Source: Luteimonas marina
GTDB lineage: Bacteria > Pseudomonadota > Gammaproteobacteria > Xanthomonadales > Xanthomonadaceae
Length of the DNA: 64,000 bases
Assembly (NCBI RefSeq): GCF_007859325.1
Contig: NZ_VOHK01000001.1
Coordinates: 744,001 to 808,000, forward strand
Reading direction: 5' to 3'
Numbering within the stretch: position 1 is the first letter of the stretch; each line of letters opens with the position of its first letter. Below are positions 9,227 to 22,567 of this stretch, piece after piece. The notes beneath the pieces were generated by a model that saw nothing but the letters and a program-made list of their open reading frames with translations, had not been told where the DNA came from and ran no database searches. The position numbers and the translations under genes were made by a program.

Positions 9227-10705
9227 GTGGCTCCCGGGGCAGCGATGTCTATGCTCCGAGCGGCGGACTGCCCTCGGCACAATGGGCCGATTCCTTCCGC
9301 ATTCTCTCTCTTGGCGCTGCCTTCTCGTTTGGGCCTTTGGACACGAGCTGACCTAGGCACAGTTCTAGGATGCAGTATGAATGGCAGGTCATCGCCATTC
9401 ATTGGCTGGCGCCTAGCGGGACGAGGGATCGCCCTAGAGAACATTGCGCGTATCCGCAGATGTAGACCGGAGGAGGTTCGCTTAGGCTCGAATATCCGAC
9501 AATGGTGGCCTACTTGCTTGCATCCATTGCTTGGAGATCGGGATTCGACAGAGTTCGATCGCTTGAGATTCTGCAAAATTTGTATTGCCTCGGGCTTTCA
9601 CTCCCCCTTGTTCCAACTACCTTGGTGGCGCAAGTGCCCAGTGCACCTTGAGGAACTACGCGAACAATGTGAGTGCTGCGGCAATGCCATTCCAGCAGGT
9701 CTGGCGCATAGTAGCCCATCGACATGGCTAATTTGTCCGAGGTGTAAGGCCGACATGTACGATAGAGCCTCTCTGGCGACATCTACGTCGAACTTCTCAC
9801 CTAGTGAGCGAGAACGCTTTCAGAGAACGATTGCTGCGTACTTGAGATGGCTGCGCTCGTGCAGCGCTGCGACATGGAGATTGGAATGGACGGTGCAGTC
9901 ACCGCCGCATCATGATGACGAGTCTCTTCACCAGATTGCCTCGCTTGCCGCACGCTACATGTTTGCTGACTTGCCTGGTGAGGCAATTCTTGCAGCTCAT
10001 TTTGATGAACCGAGCAGCTGTATAGCTCTTGGCGGCAATCGGGCACGAGTCTTTCGCTGTGATGTGGCGAAATCTAAAGTCCGTGTAGCGAGTAGGAGTG
10101 CACGACGCGGATTGTTCGGTCTCCTGCCGATTCCGCCGTCTTTCGACGATCTTTTCAAGACTCTGCTCAATCGTCTATGCATCCAGTTAGATGACGAGAT
10201 CGATACCAATGGTTGGCCCGGCGCGCACCGAAGCAGTGGCGGGCGCGGCCTTTATTGGGATACCCATAAAGACCCGCATTTTAAGTTTCGGCTTATGACA
10301 GGAATTTACTGCAACCGCAGTGCTGCGAGCACGATCAACGCACATGCTATCGTCCAGCTGGCCTTGGAGAATCCGCCGGCGTATCTTGCCCTCAATCTTC
10401 TTCACAAATGTGGCGCGGTCTCGAAAGAAGACCTCTACCGGATCCACGGTGTGTTTTTCGGCCTCAGGGCGAAACCCGGTGCATTCCGTATTTGGACTAA
10501 CCGGGCGGTCTCAGTTGGAGCCTTCGGATGGCTCTACAAGCGCCTTCTTGTTGCCGCCTGGAGACAGGTAGCTGAGGACTGCTATCCGGAACCCAGGTCG
10601 TACGGGAGGCATAGCTATGCTGCAGCGGTTCTTTCAACGAAGGCTGGAACTGAATTAGTCGCACTCCTTGGTCGCTCATCGAGTTGGCCGTGCAAACGTT
10701 GGTAA
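9227..10705 (+). CDS. TniQ-like zinc-finger protein (transposition target-selection family)
   Basis: A frame of 492 codons from a GTG. A later start at ATG 9245 or further in is possible because no good ribosome-binding site is visible. Zinc-ribbon cysteines are Cys116/Cys119, Cys137 with His140 (CPVH), Cys148/Cys151 and Cys170/Cys173. This pattern (CxxC, about 20 residues with Pro-Trp-Trp, CPxH, CxxC) is the TniQ/TnsD signature. TniQ proteins choose insertion targets for Tn7-, Tn5053- and CRISPR-associated transposons together with a DDE transposase and an AAA ATPase. Neither partner is present, so it is an orphan or remnant. The last residues lie about 210 bases left of the dif-like site. 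The C-terminal 300 residues have no clear assignment. Confidence 0.68.
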   Translation: MAPGAAMSMLRAADCPRHNGPIPSAFSLLALPSRLGLWTRADLGTVLGCSMNGRSSPFIGWRLAGRGIALENIARIRRCRPEEVRLGSNIRQWWPTCLHPLLGDRDSTEFDRLRFCKICIASGFHSPLFQLPWWRKCPVHLEELREQCECCGNAIPAGLAHSSPSTWLICPRCKADMYDRASLATSTSNFSPSERERFQRTIAAYLRWLRSCSAATWRLEWTVQSPPHHDDESLHQIASLAARYMFADLPGEAILAAHFDEPSSCIALGGNRARVFRCDVAKSKVRVASRSARRGLFGLLPIPPSFDDLFKTLLNRLCIQLDDEIDTNGWPGAHRSSGGRGLYWDTHKDPHFKFRLMTGIYCNRSAASTINAHAIVQLALENPPAYLALNLLHKCGAVSKEDLYRIHGVFFGLRAKPGAFRIWTNRAVSVGAFGWLYKRLLVAAWRQVAEDCYPEPRSYGRHSYAAAVLSTKAGTELVALLGRSSSWPCKRW

Positions 10706-10913
10706 ACCGTGCGCTACAACTTGGGTAACTTCAAGTGGTGACGGCACCCATATGGCGAAATCTGCGACCCCCTGGCTGCTCGCTCAAATCAACGACTTCC
10801 GCCTTCGTTGGGTGAAATGAGGTGTTGGTGTAGGGGAAGATCAGCTGGGCAACCAGGAGCCGGCCGGTCTACCGAAGCGGAGCCAGAGCCACCGCGGTCC
10901 CAGTCTATAGATA

Positions 10914-10941
10914 ATTTCGCATAATGCCTCTTATGTTATAA
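10914..10941. other. dif: dif-like XerC/XerD recombination site
   Basis: A XerC-type arm ATTTCGCATAA (10914-10924) is followed by a 6-bp centre TGCCTC and a XerD-type arm TTATGTTATAA (10931-10941). Against the E. coli dif arms, 8 of 11 and 9 of 11 bases match, and the TTATGTTA core of the XerD arm is exact. Arm lengths and the 6-bp spacer are correct. The centre differs from the usual TGTATA, as often happens when a Xer-using element has inserted. The site lies exactly where accessory DNA gives way to ordinary chromosome. The overlapping TATAAT (10937-10942) could also serve as a promoter element. Confidence 0.6.
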
Positions 10942-11001
10942 TCGGGTGGCGGCCATCACGGCCAGTATGATTCCGCCACGCCAACCAAGGCCCCTCCCCA
11001 T

Positions 11002-11343
11002 ATGCCCAGCAAGCCGAAATCAGATCCCTGGTTCGCCTGGACAATGGTGGCGCTCGCGACGCTGGTGTTCACCAACGCCGGCTGGCTCTACCGCTGGAAG
11101 GTCCGCGCCGTCGAACATGCCGAAGCGTTGGCTGCCGCCAAGGCCAGCCGGCCATCCCCGGAACGCGTCATCTACGAGTATCGCGGCGAGCCCGGATCCT
11201 CGGTGGCGCGAGTCGCGGCACAAGATCCGCGCACGCCCGTCGGGACCCGAAACCTCGTGCAAGGCGAAGAATGCCGCGGTGGCGTCATCATCCGCCGCAC
11301 GGAAGCTGGCCTTGAATCGACCGGCGAACGATGCCGGCAGTAG
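11002..11343 (+). CDS. Small single-pass membrane protein, unknown function
   Basis: A 113-residue protein with a short basic N-terminus, one hydrophobic helix (about residues 12-30, WTMVALATLVFTNAGWLY) and a hydrophilic remainder. The rest includes a possible coiled segment (residues 33-50) and a C-terminal part with Cys residues (ECRGG near 90, ERC near 111). I do not recognise a family. Composition is typical of the chromosome here, so this is taken as the first chromosomal gene right of the dif-like site. A promoter -10 candidate TATAAT lies at 10937-10942, overlapping that site. No strong ribosome-binding site is seen, so the start is moderately certain. Confidence 0.55.
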   Translation: MPSKPKSDPWFAWTMVALATLVFTNAGWLYRWKVRAVEHAEALAAAKASRPSPERVIYEYRGEPGSSVARVAAQDPRTPVGTRNLVQGEECRGGVIIRRTEAGLESTGERCRQ

Positions 11344-11413
11344 GCGGAAAACCGGCGTCGCCAGTTCCTGAAGGCTTGCCCGCACACCGGCAAGCCAATC
11401 ATCGATACATGTG

Positions 11414-11443
11414 TTGACGGTCAAGCCCGGTCACCACTACAAT
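11414..11443 (+). promoter_or_regulatory. Sigma-70 promoter of the tRNA-Ala/tRNA-Glu unit
   Basis: The -35 element is TTGACG (11414-11419) and the -10 element TACAAT (11438-11443), with an 18-bp spacer. A GC-rich discriminator (TTCGCGC) follows, as in stable-RNA promoters under stringent control. The tRNA begins 19 bases downstream of the -10. Confidence 0.7.
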
Positions 11444-11461
11444 TTCGCGCTTTCCAGCCGT

Positions 11462-11537
11462 GGGGCCATAGCTCAGCTGGGAGAGCGCCTGCATGGCATG
11501 CAGGAGGTCGGCGGTTCGATCCCGCCTGGCTCCACCA
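11462..11537 (+). tRNA. tRNA-Ala (anticodon GGC)
   Basis: A 76-nt cloverleaf with encoded CCA end. The acceptor GGGGCCA pairs with TGGCTCC (one G-U pair). The D-arm contains AGCTCAGCTGGGAGAGC. The anticodon stem CCTGC/GCAGG encloses loop ATGGCAT, so the anticodon is GGC. The T-arm contains GGTTCGATCC. The discriminator is A. Confidence 0.97.
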
Positions 11538-11583
11538 AGTTTCCGCACCAGGCCTGTGGAAATGGATACACCGGTTTCACAGC

Positions 11584-11659
11584 GTCCCCATCGTCTAGAG
11601 GCCTAGGACATTACCCTTTCACGGTAGCGACCGGGGTTCGAATCCCCGTGGGGACGCCA
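11584..11659 (+). tRNA. tRNA-Glu (anticodon TTC)
   Basis: A 76-nt cloverleaf with encoded CCA. The acceptor GTCCCCA pairs with TGGGGAC, the discriminator is G, the anticodon loop CTTTCAC contains TTC, and the T-arm has GGTTCGAATCC. It is close to E. coli tRNA-Glu. It lies 46 bases after tRNA-Ala and before a strong terminator, so the two are one transcript. Confidence 0.97.
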
Positions 11660-11670
11660 ATCTTCATGCA

Positions 11671-11700
11671 TGGGCCCGGGAAACCGGGCCCATTTTTTTT
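11671..11700 (+). terminator. Rho-independent terminator of the tRNA pair
   Basis: The stem TGGGCCCGG/CCGGGCCCA is closed by a short AAA-containing loop and followed by eight T residues. It lies 11 bases after the tRNA-Glu CCA end. Confidence 0.93.
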
Positions 11701-11738
11701 GGGTTTTGTCCCGAGTGAGGGAACAACCCGGGGAATCG

Positions 11739-11817
11739 CTGTCGTTTCGAACGCAGGGAGAAATCTTCCTTTCCCCTGCGCCGGAGACGGGATTTCTCCC
11801 TGCGGTCGAAATGACAG
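11739..11817. repeat. Intergenic inverted repeat, family C (TGTCATTTCGACC type, left end diverged)
   Basis: The arms carry CGCAGGGAGAAATCTT and, inverted, GATTTCTCCCTGCG, and end in GTCGTTTCGA / TCGAAATGACAG. They are separated by about 24 bases. A second copy lies at 16328-16406. The rest of 11660-11975 shows only the terminator and non-coding sequence. Confidence 0.85.
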
Positions 11818-11975
11818 TCTTCTGCAGTCCCCGGTTCGCGAACGAAGGCGTGCCCTCCCCTCTGTCAGGGTTTTCCTACGCCACGGAGATCGATCGCCCG
11901 ACTGCATGTCCCGCCCGGTCGGCGGATGCTGGCGTTGCGGCCCGGGCACGGGCCGGTTTCGACCGGGGGTGGAAG

Positions 11976-12194
11976 ATGGCCATGGAACGCACCTTGATCG
12001 CCGTGGAGCCGGACAATCCGGGCTGGCAGGTCCGGATCGACAACTATCAGGTGGCCCGCAACGTCGAGAGATCGGTCGCGATCGAATGCGCGACCGAGAT
12101 GGCGCGCGACTGCCACGCATCGATCGGCGTGCCCACGGGCGTGCGCGTGCGCATGCGCTGCGGCGACAACGTGCTGGTGGGCGCCTGCGGCTGA
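11976..12194 (+). CDS. Small hypothetical protein (72 residues)
   Basis: A 72-residue protein starting MAMERTLIAV, with GGGGGTGGAAG just upstream of the ATG as a plausible ribosome-binding site. The sequence has alternating strands and one helix: a W near 17 (PGWQVRID), a helix VERSVAIECATEMAR, then PTGVRVRMRCGDNVLVGACG. This resembles small DUF2188-like proteins, but I would not assign the family firmly. It contains four cysteines. It converges with the DUF1249 gene, 20 bases apart. Nothing in context indicates a role. Confidence 0.55.
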   Translation: MAMERTLIAVEPDNPGWQVRIDNYQVARNVERSVAIECATEMARDCHASIGVPTGVRVRMRCGDNVLVGACG

Positions 12195-12214
12195 CCGCGG
12201 CGCCGGCGCAGGAT

Positions 12215-12721
12215 TCAGCCGGCCACGATATCCGAACCGGGTTGCGGGACGACTTCCCCGTCGGCCCGCCGCAGCGTGGCGACGCCGTGGCCGCTCTCGG
12301 CCAGGTACTGCAGCCATTTGCCGAGGAAGGTGTTCATGCGCATGCGGTGGTCGAGGACCTCGGCCGGCGGCGGATACATGCCGATCACGTCCTGCCAGCG
12401 CCGACCCACGTAGCAGTGCGTGGCCTCGGCCTGCCGCGCGTCGCGGTACAGGCGCAGGAAGGCGGACGGGTCCGGTTCTCCGGTCACGGGATCGCGCAAG
12501 GTGTAGGTCAGCCGCAGCTCCGTGGTGTAGACGTGCTGGTGCAGGACGTCGAGTTGCACGTCGAGGCCGTTGCCGATCGAGGACACGTAGCGGCCGGTGT
12601 CCAGCTCCGCGGGTTCGAACAGTCGCGTCATGCGCCGGAAGTTCTCGGCGTACAGCGCCATCAGCCAGCTGAATCGGCCGAGTTTCGGGATGCTCGCGCT
12701 GCGGGCGGCGACTTCGTGCAT
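12215..12721 (-). CDS. DUF1249 (YqiB-like) protein
   Basis: A 168-residue cytoplasmic protein of the DUF1249 family, represented by YqiB in E. coli (about 140 residues). It has the typical start RFSWLMALYAENFRRM and a central strand region ending TTELRLTY. A conserved LRLYRDARQAEATHC segment follows, and then RMRMNTFLGKWLQYL near the C-terminus. In enterobacteria the family gene neighbours cpdA; that neighbour is not seen here. Function is unknown. It is transcribed toward the small gene at 11976. Confidence 0.85.
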   Translation of the reverse strand: MHEVAARSASIPKLGRFSWLMALYAENFRRMTRLFEPAELDTGRYVSSIGNGLDVQLDVLHQHVYTTELRLTYTLRDPVTGEPDPSAFLRLYRDARQAEATHCYVGRRWQDVIGMYPPPAEVLDHRMRMNTFLGKWLQYLAESGHGVATLRRADGEVVPQPGSDIVAG

Positions 12722-12812
12722 GGCCCGATGCTACACGCTGCCATCGCGTGCGTGCAGCATTGACGGACTGCGGGCGAGCGCCTACGTTAATGGTCTGCCT
12801 CGGCTAATTCCC

Positions 12813-12887
12813 TGCAGGAGCGGCTTCAGCCGCGACCGGAGGTTTGACGGAGTCCGGCAAGGGGTCGCGCCTGAAGGCGCTCCTACA
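12813..12887. repeat. Intergenic inverted repeat (GGAGCGGCTTCAGCCGCGACC type)
   Basis: The left arm (GCAGGAGCGGCTTCAGCCGC, 12814-12833) and the inverted right arm (GGTCGCGCCTGAAGGCGCTC, 12863-12882) flank a 29-base centre. Arms of this type are common between genes in Xanthomonadaceae genomes. It lies downstream of ppsR, between it and the DUF1249 gene, and may act as a transcription-ending hairpin. Confidence 0.85.
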
Positions 12888-12915
12888 CGATGGGCATGGC
12901 GCCCTCGCCCGCCGC

Positions 12916-13737
12916 TCAGTACATGACCCGCTGGATCCCAAGCGTCGACATGACCTTGCTGGAGATTTCCTCGATCGAGGTGTTGGTGGTACTCAGCGCG
13001 GGGATGCGTTCGGCCCGGAACAGTTTCTCCGCCGCGACCACTTCGCGCTGGCACGTCGCCAGTTCCGAGTAGCGCGAGTTCGGCCGGCGCTCCTGCCGGA
13101 TCTGCTGCAGCCGCTCGGGATCGATGGTCAGGCCGAACAGCTTCGCGCGGTGCGGGCGCAGGCGCGGCGGCAGGCGGTCATGTTCGAGGTCCTCGTCGGT
13201 GAGCGGATAGTTCGCGGCGCTGACGCCGTGGTGCATGGCCAGGTAGATGCAGGTCGGCGTCTTGCCCGCGCGCGAGACGGCGACGAGGATCACGTCGGCG
13301 GAGTCGTAGTTGATCGACATGCCGTCGTCGTGGGTCAGCGCGAAGTTCATCGCGTTGATGCGCCGGTGGTAGGTCTCGAAATCGACCATGCCGTGCGCCT
13401 GCCCGACCCTGGGCTGGCGCTTCTCGCCGAGTTCGGCCTCGAGCGTCTCGATGAAGGGCGCGAACACGTCCAGCATCAGCGCCCCGCTGCGCGCGATGGC
13501 GGCGGAGATGTCGGGATCGACCGATGAATTGACGACGATGGGGCGCACGCCCTGCGTCTCCCCGGTGACGCGGATGCGCTCGGCGACCTCGTGCGCGCGT
13601 TCGACGCTGTCGACGAACGGAATGCGATTGGTGCTGAACGCGCTGCCGGCGAACTGGGTGAGCAGGCTGTGGCCGACGGTCTCGGCGGTGATACCGGTTC
13701 CATCGGAAACGTAAAACACGGGTCTGATCGTTGACAA
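12916..13737 (-). CDS. ppsR: PEP synthase regulatory protein PpsR (bifunctional kinase/phosphorylase)
   Basis: A 273-residue DUF299-family protein. It inactivates PEP synthase by ADP-dependent phosphorylation of a threonine next to the catalytic His and reactivates it by pyrophosphorolysis. Seen in sequence: N-terminal [16 protein letters not shown], the P-loop-like [14 protein letters not shown] at about 149-162, and a C-terminal DVTxxAIEE-like segment ([13 protein letters not shown]). Length matches E. coli PpsR (277). It is divergent from ppsA across 115 bases, the standard arrangement. A TAAAAT -10 for the rightward gene lies in that gap. Confidence 0.95.
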   Translation of the reverse strand: MSTIRPVFYVSDGTGITAETVGHSLLTQFAGSAFSTNRIPFVDSVERAHEVAERIRVTGETQGVRPIVVNSSVDPDISAAIARSGALMLDVFAPFIETLEAELGEKRQPRVGQAHGMVDFETYHRRINAMNFALTHDDGMSINYDSADVILVAVSRAGKTPTCIYLAMHHGVSAANYPLTDEDLEHDRLPPRLRPHRAKLFGLTIDPERLQQIRQERRPNSRYSELATCQREVVAAEKLFRAERIPALSTTNTSIEEISSKVMSTLGIQRVMY

Positions 13738-13852
13738 CGCTGTCTCCGGGCCTGCGAGCGGATGCCGTGGCCGATGTCCGGGCTAAAATAGCGTTTTCGA
13801 TCGGGCAACGCCCGGTCCTTTGCGTCTTTCGTCCCTTTCGGAGAGCCCCCTC

Positions 13853-16261
<2,409 letters not shown>

Positions 16262-16285
16262 TCGGCGGCGTCATCGCCGGAACTG

Positions 16286-16313
16286 GAAAAGCCCGGCGTT
16301 TGCCGGGCTTTTT
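16286..16313 (+). terminator. Terminator of ppsA
   Basis: The stem GCCCGGC/GCCGGGC, with loop GTTT, is followed by TTTTT (16309-16313). It begins 24 bases after the ppsA stop. Confidence 0.92.
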
Positions 16314-16327
16314 CCTTGTCCTCTATT

Positions 16328-16406
16328 CCTGTCATTTCGACCGCAGGGAGAAATCTTCTTTCCGCGCGCCTGAGATGGGATTTCTCCCTGCGGTCGAAAT
16401 GACAGG
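16328..16406. repeat. Intergenic inverted repeat, family C
   Basis: The arms begin CCTGTCATTTCGACCGCAGG and end with the inverse CGGTCGAAATGACAGG. Inner arms are GAGAAATCTT and TTTCTCC. It sits between the convergent genes ppsA and orn, just after the ppsA terminator. Confidence 0.92.
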
Positions 16407-16451
16407 TCCATTTTTCATGGGGAATGGCCTGTGGTTTGCCCGACCAGCCCC

Positions 16452-17015
16452 TCAACCACCCGACAGCGCCCTCAGGTGCCGCCGGTAGTGCCGCAACTCC
16501 TCGATCGAATCACGCACGTCGCTCAGCGCCGTATGCGCCGACGTCTTGCGTACCCCGGCCAGCACCTGCGGCGCCCAGCGCCGCGCCAGTTCCTTGAGCG
16601 TGCTGACGTCGAGGTTGCGGTAGTGGAAGAACTGTTCCAGCGCCGGCATCTGCCGGTGCAGGAAACGCCGGTCCTGGCAGATGGAATTGCCGCACATCGG
16701 CGACTGCTTCGGCCCCAGCCACTGGCGCAGGAAATCGAGCGTGCGTGCCTCGGCCTCGGCCATCGCCACCCCCTCCTCCAGCACCCGGCGCCACAGTCCG
16801 GACTTGCCGTGCTGGTTGCGGTTCCATTCGTCCATCGCCTCGAGCGCGGCCAGCGGGTGCGCGATTGCGAATTCCGGGCCTTCGGCCAGCACGTTGAGTT
16901 CCGAGTCGGTGACCACGGTGGCGATCTCGAGGATCGAGTCGCGGTCCGTGTCGAGGCCGGTCATCTCCAGGTCGATCCAGACCAGGCGGCCGTGTTCGGT
17001 GTCGTGCGATGCCAT
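16452..17015 (-). CDS. orn: Oligoribonuclease
   Basis: A 187-residue DEDD-family 3'-5' exoribonuclease that degrades 2-5 nt RNA fragments and pGpG, the last step of c-di-GMP breakdown. The ExoI motif is [11 protein letters not shown] (Asp-Glu), ExoII has a conserved Asp region near NSICQDRRF, and ExoIII is [14 protein letters not shown] (His and Asp catalytic). The start at [10 protein letters not shown] gives family length (about 180-190). An alternative MMPRP start 11-12 codons upstream also lacks a strong ribosome-binding site. It is divergent from the DUF2721 gene. Confidence 0.93.
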   Translation of the reverse strand: MASHDTEHGRLVWIDLEMTGLDTDRDSILEIATVVTDSELNVLAEGPEFAIAHPLAALEAMDEWNRNQHGKSGLWRRVLEEGVAMAEAEARTLDFLRQWLGPKQSPMCGNSICQDRRFLHRQMPALEQFFHYRNLDVSTLKELARRWAPQVLAGVRKTSAHTALSDVRDSIEELRHYRRHLRALSGG

Positions 17016-17078
17016 GCGCTCGCGGTCGTTGTCGGGACGCGGCATCATAGCGCAGCCCCCACCTGCCCCCGGACCGAC

Positions 17079-17558
17079 ATGCCGCCGAACGCTTCCCTGG
17101 CCCACTACGCGATCCTGACCGCGATGCTGGCGCCGGCCTTCTTCCTGACCGCGACCGCGGCGCTGCTGGGATCGGCGAACGCGCGCCTGTCGCGCATCAT
17201 CGACCGCGCGCGGAGCCTGCTGAAGGACCTCGCGGCAAGCGAGGATGCGGAGGAGCGGACGATGCTGGAGAAGCGGATCGTCGTGCAGCGGCGCCGCAGC
17301 CTGCTCATCCTGCGCGCCAGCCAGCTGCTGTACGTGGCGATCAGCTGCTTCGTCGCGACCAGCCTGCTGGTCGCAGGAGATTCGTTCTTCAACCACGTCT
17401 TCGGCCCGTGGCCGACGATCATGGCCGTGCTGGGCGTGCTGTCGATGTTCAGTTCCAGCCTGCTGCTGGCCAGCGAAGCCTCGCTGGCGGTGCGCGCGGT
17501 CAACGACGAGATGGACGATGCGCACCGGTTCGCGAACCGGCGCAGTCCGTTGATCTGA
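17079..17558 (+). CDS. DUF2721 family membrane protein
   Basis: A 159-residue inner-membrane protein of family DUF2721. The N-terminal segment [28 protein letters not shown] forms the first membrane helix. It is followed by a conserved cytoplasmic loop with two basic clusters ([12 protein letters not shown] and [15 protein letters not shown]). Two further helices lie at about residues 87-105 and 113-132. Function is unknown. The gene starts 64 bases from the divergent orn start. A family A inverted repeat lies downstream and may end the transcript. Confidence 0.85.
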   Translation: MPPNASLAHYAILTAMLAPAFFLTATAALLGSANARLSRIIDRARSLLKDLAASEDAEERTMLEKRIVVQRRRSLLILRASQLLYVAISCFVATSLLVAGDSFFNHVFGPWPTIMAVLGVLSMFSSSLLLASEASLAVRAVNDEMDDAHRFANRRSPLI

Positions 17559-17631
17559 CGCGTCGTGCGCCGCCGCTTCTGCGGTCGATATCCACGCAGA
17601 ACCCATCGCCTCGAGCGCGGCACTCCAATCC

Positions 17632-17706
17632 TGTCATCCCGAGCGTAGCGAGGGATCTTGCTTGTCGAAGTCGGACAGTAGATCCCTCGCTACGCTCGGG
17701 ATGACA
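17632..17706. repeat. Intergenic inverted repeat, family A (TGTCATCCCGAGCGTAGCGA)
   Basis: Nearly perfect 26-bp arms begin TGTCATCCCGAGCGTAGCGA at 17632 and end with the inverse at 17706, around a 22-base centre. It lies between the convergent DUF2721 and tadA genes. Confidence 0.95.
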
Positions 17707-17747
17707 CGTTCAGACAGAACAGCCTGTCGTCGGGTCGATCGCCCGCC

Positions 17748-18290
17748 CTAGAGCGGCGGCCTGCCCCGCTTGGCGCGGAAATAGTTGCTGAGCCGGCGCC
17801 CGGCTTCATCGCCCAGCACCCCGCCCTGCACCTCGACCCGATGGTTGTGCCGCGGATCGGCGACCAGGTCGAACACGCTGCCGCAGGCGCCGGTCTTGGG
17901 GTCGGCCGCGCCGTAGACCAGGCGCGCCACGCGCGCGTGCACCAGCGCCATCGCGCACATCGCGCAGGGCTCCAGGGTCACGTACAGCGTGCTGCCGACG
18001 AGCCGGTGGTTGCCGGCCGCCCTGCCCGCCTCGCGCAGCGCGACGATCTCGGCGTGCGCGGTCGGGTCGTGTTCGGCGATGTTGCGGTTCCAGCCTTCGC
18101 CGAGGACCTGCCCGTCGGCCGCGACCAGCAGCGCGCCGACCGGGATCTCGTCGAACTCGCGCTCGGCGCGATCGGCCAGGGCGAAGGCGTGGCGCATCCA
18201 GCGCTCGTCGGCCGATTCGCCCGTGGCGCCGGGAGCGCCGGCGGATCCGGAAGGCGTGCCCTGCACGGCGGCGTCCTGCCCGTCCGTCAC
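17748..18290 (-). CDS. tadA: tRNA-specific adenosine deaminase TadA
   Basis: A 180-residue zinc deaminase that converts A34 to inosine in tRNA-Arg(ACG). Catalytic zinc motifs are HAEIVAL (His and Glu proton shuttle) and PCAMCAMAL (two Cys). An N-terminal WMRHAFALADRAE helix matches E. coli TadA. The ATG inside that helix would truncate the fold, so I use the GTG at 18290. That GTG overlaps the stop of the upstream aldo/keto reductase gene (GTGA), implying translational coupling. It then has a longer Gly/Ala/Ser-rich N-terminus of about 35 residues. Confidence 0.93.
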   Translation of the reverse strand: MTDGQDAAVQGTPSGSAGAPGATGESADERWMRHAFALADRAEREFDEIPVGALLVAADGQVLGEGWNRNIAEHDPTAHAEIVALREAGRAAGNHRLVGSTLYVTLEPCAMCAMALVHARVARLVYGAADPKTGACGSVFDLVADPRHNHRVEVQGGVLGDEAGRRLSNYFRAKRGRPPL

Positions 18291-19273
18291 CAGCGCTGGT
18301 GCACGTGCGGACGGATGTCCTGGTCGTAGATCCGTGCCACCGCATCCATCGTGGCCTGCGGCAGCGCAGGCAGCGCCGACGCGGCGATGTTGCCCAGCGC
18401 CTGCCGCGGATTGCGCGCACCGGGAATCACCACGGTCACCGCCTCGTCCATCAGGATCCAGCGCAGCGCCAGCTGCGCCAGGGTCGCGCCTTCGGGCACC
18501 AGCGGCCGCAGCTTTTCCACCGCGGCCAGGCCGACCTCGTAGGGCACGCCGGAGAAGGTCTCGCCGACGTCGAAGGCTTCGCCTTTCCGGTTGAACTGGC
18601 GGTGGTCGTCCGCCTCGAAGCGGGTGTCTGCGCGGAACTTGCCGCTGAGCAGGCCACTGGCCAGCGGCACGCGCACGATCACCGCGACGTTGCGCCGTTG
18701 CGCTTCGCGGAAGAACAGCTCCGCCGGGCGCAGGCGGAACATGTTGTAGATGATCTGCACGCTGGCCACGTCCGGATACTCGATCGCCTTCAGCGCTTCC
18801 TCCACGCGCTCCACGCTCACGCCGTAGTGGCGCAGCTTGCCGCGCTCGACCAGCCGGTCCATCCGCTCGAATACTTCCGGATGGTAGTAGGCGTCGGTCG
18901 GCGGGCAATGCAGCTGGACGAGGTCGAGGCAGTCGGTCCCGAGGTTGCGCAGGCTGCGGTCGATCCAGCCTTCCAGATGCTCCGCGCTGTAGCCCTCGAC
19001 GGTCTGCGCCGGCAGGCGGCGGCCGGCCTTGGTCGCCACGAACGGGCGATCGCCGCCGCGCTCCTTCAGCACGCGCGCGATCAGCTGCTCCGAGTGGCCG
19101 TCGCCGTAGACGTCGGCGGTGTCGATGAAATCAAGGCCCGCGTCCAGCGCCGCATGCAGCGCGGCCACGGATTCGGCATCGTCGACCTTGCCCCAGGCCG
19201 CGCCGATGGCCCAGGCGCCGAAACCGATCTCGCCAACGTCGCGGCCGGTGCGGCCGAAGGGTCTGGAATGCAT
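18287..19273 (-). CDS. Aldo/keto reductase
   Basis: A 328-residue NADPH-dependent TIM-barrel oxidoreductase of the aldo/keto reductase superfamily. The catalytic tetrad is visible: Asp and Tyr in DTADVYGDG (about 51-59), Lys in ATKAG (about 82) and His in LVQLHCPP (about 121). The C-terminal cofactor-binding segment is VVIPGARNPRQALGN. Substrate is not predictable. It lies between guaA (39 bases upstream) and tadA (4-base overlap downstream), so it is probably part of the guaBA-AKR-tadA transcription unit. Confidence 0.9.
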   Translation of the reverse strand: MHSRPFGRTGRDVGEIGFGAWAIGAAWGKVDDAESVAALHAALDAGLDFIDTADVYGDGHSEQLIARVLKERGGDRPFVATKAGRRLPAQTVEGYSAEHLEGWIDRSLRNLGTDCLDLVQLHCPPTDAYYHPEVFERMDRLVERGKLRHYGVSVERVEEALKAIEYPDVASVQIIYNMFRLRPAELFFREAQRRNVAVIVRVPLASGLLSGKFRADTRFEADDHRQFNRKGEAFDVGETFSGVPYEVGLAAVEKLRPLVPEGATLAQLALRWILMDEAVTVVIPGARNPRQALGNIAASALPALPQATMDAVARIYDQDIRPHVHQRW

Positions 19274-19312
19274 GGAGAACTCCGGTGCTGTGGCGGCGTC
19301 AGTCGACGCAGG

Positions 19313-20878
<1,566 letters not shown>

Positions 20879-20901
20879 CGAGATGCCGGGCAGTTCAAGG
20901 C

Positions 20902-20981
20902 TGTCATCCCGAGCGCAGCGAGGGATCTGCTTGGCGACCGGCTCCGGAAAAAGCAGATCCCTCGCTGCGCTCGGGATGACA
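20902..20981. repeat. Intergenic inverted repeat, family A, inside the guaB-guaA gap
   Basis: Arms TGTCATCCCGAGCGCAGCGA and inverse flank a 24-base centre. It occupies most of the 111 bp between guaB and guaA, two genes normally co-transcribed, so its hairpin would be in the message. Confidence 0.95.
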
Positions 20982-20989
20982 TGGAAAGG

Positions 20990-22567
<1,578 letters not shown>

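Noticed and set aside
10915..10942. Ordinary promoter for the gene at 11002 (TATAAT at 10937 with TTTCGC upstream)
   Set aside because: The -35 match is poor and the whole stretch is better explained by the dif-like arms, though the -10 may still be used.
11020..11424. Minus-strand frame of 134 codons opposite the small membrane-protein gene
   Set aside because: It overlaps a better candidate and the tRNA promoter and has no ribosome-binding site or family resemblance.
13820..13852. Upstream TTG as start of ppsA
   Set aside because: The TTG at 13853 has GGAGAG at good spacing and gives family-like length; the upstream codons overlap the untranslated leader.
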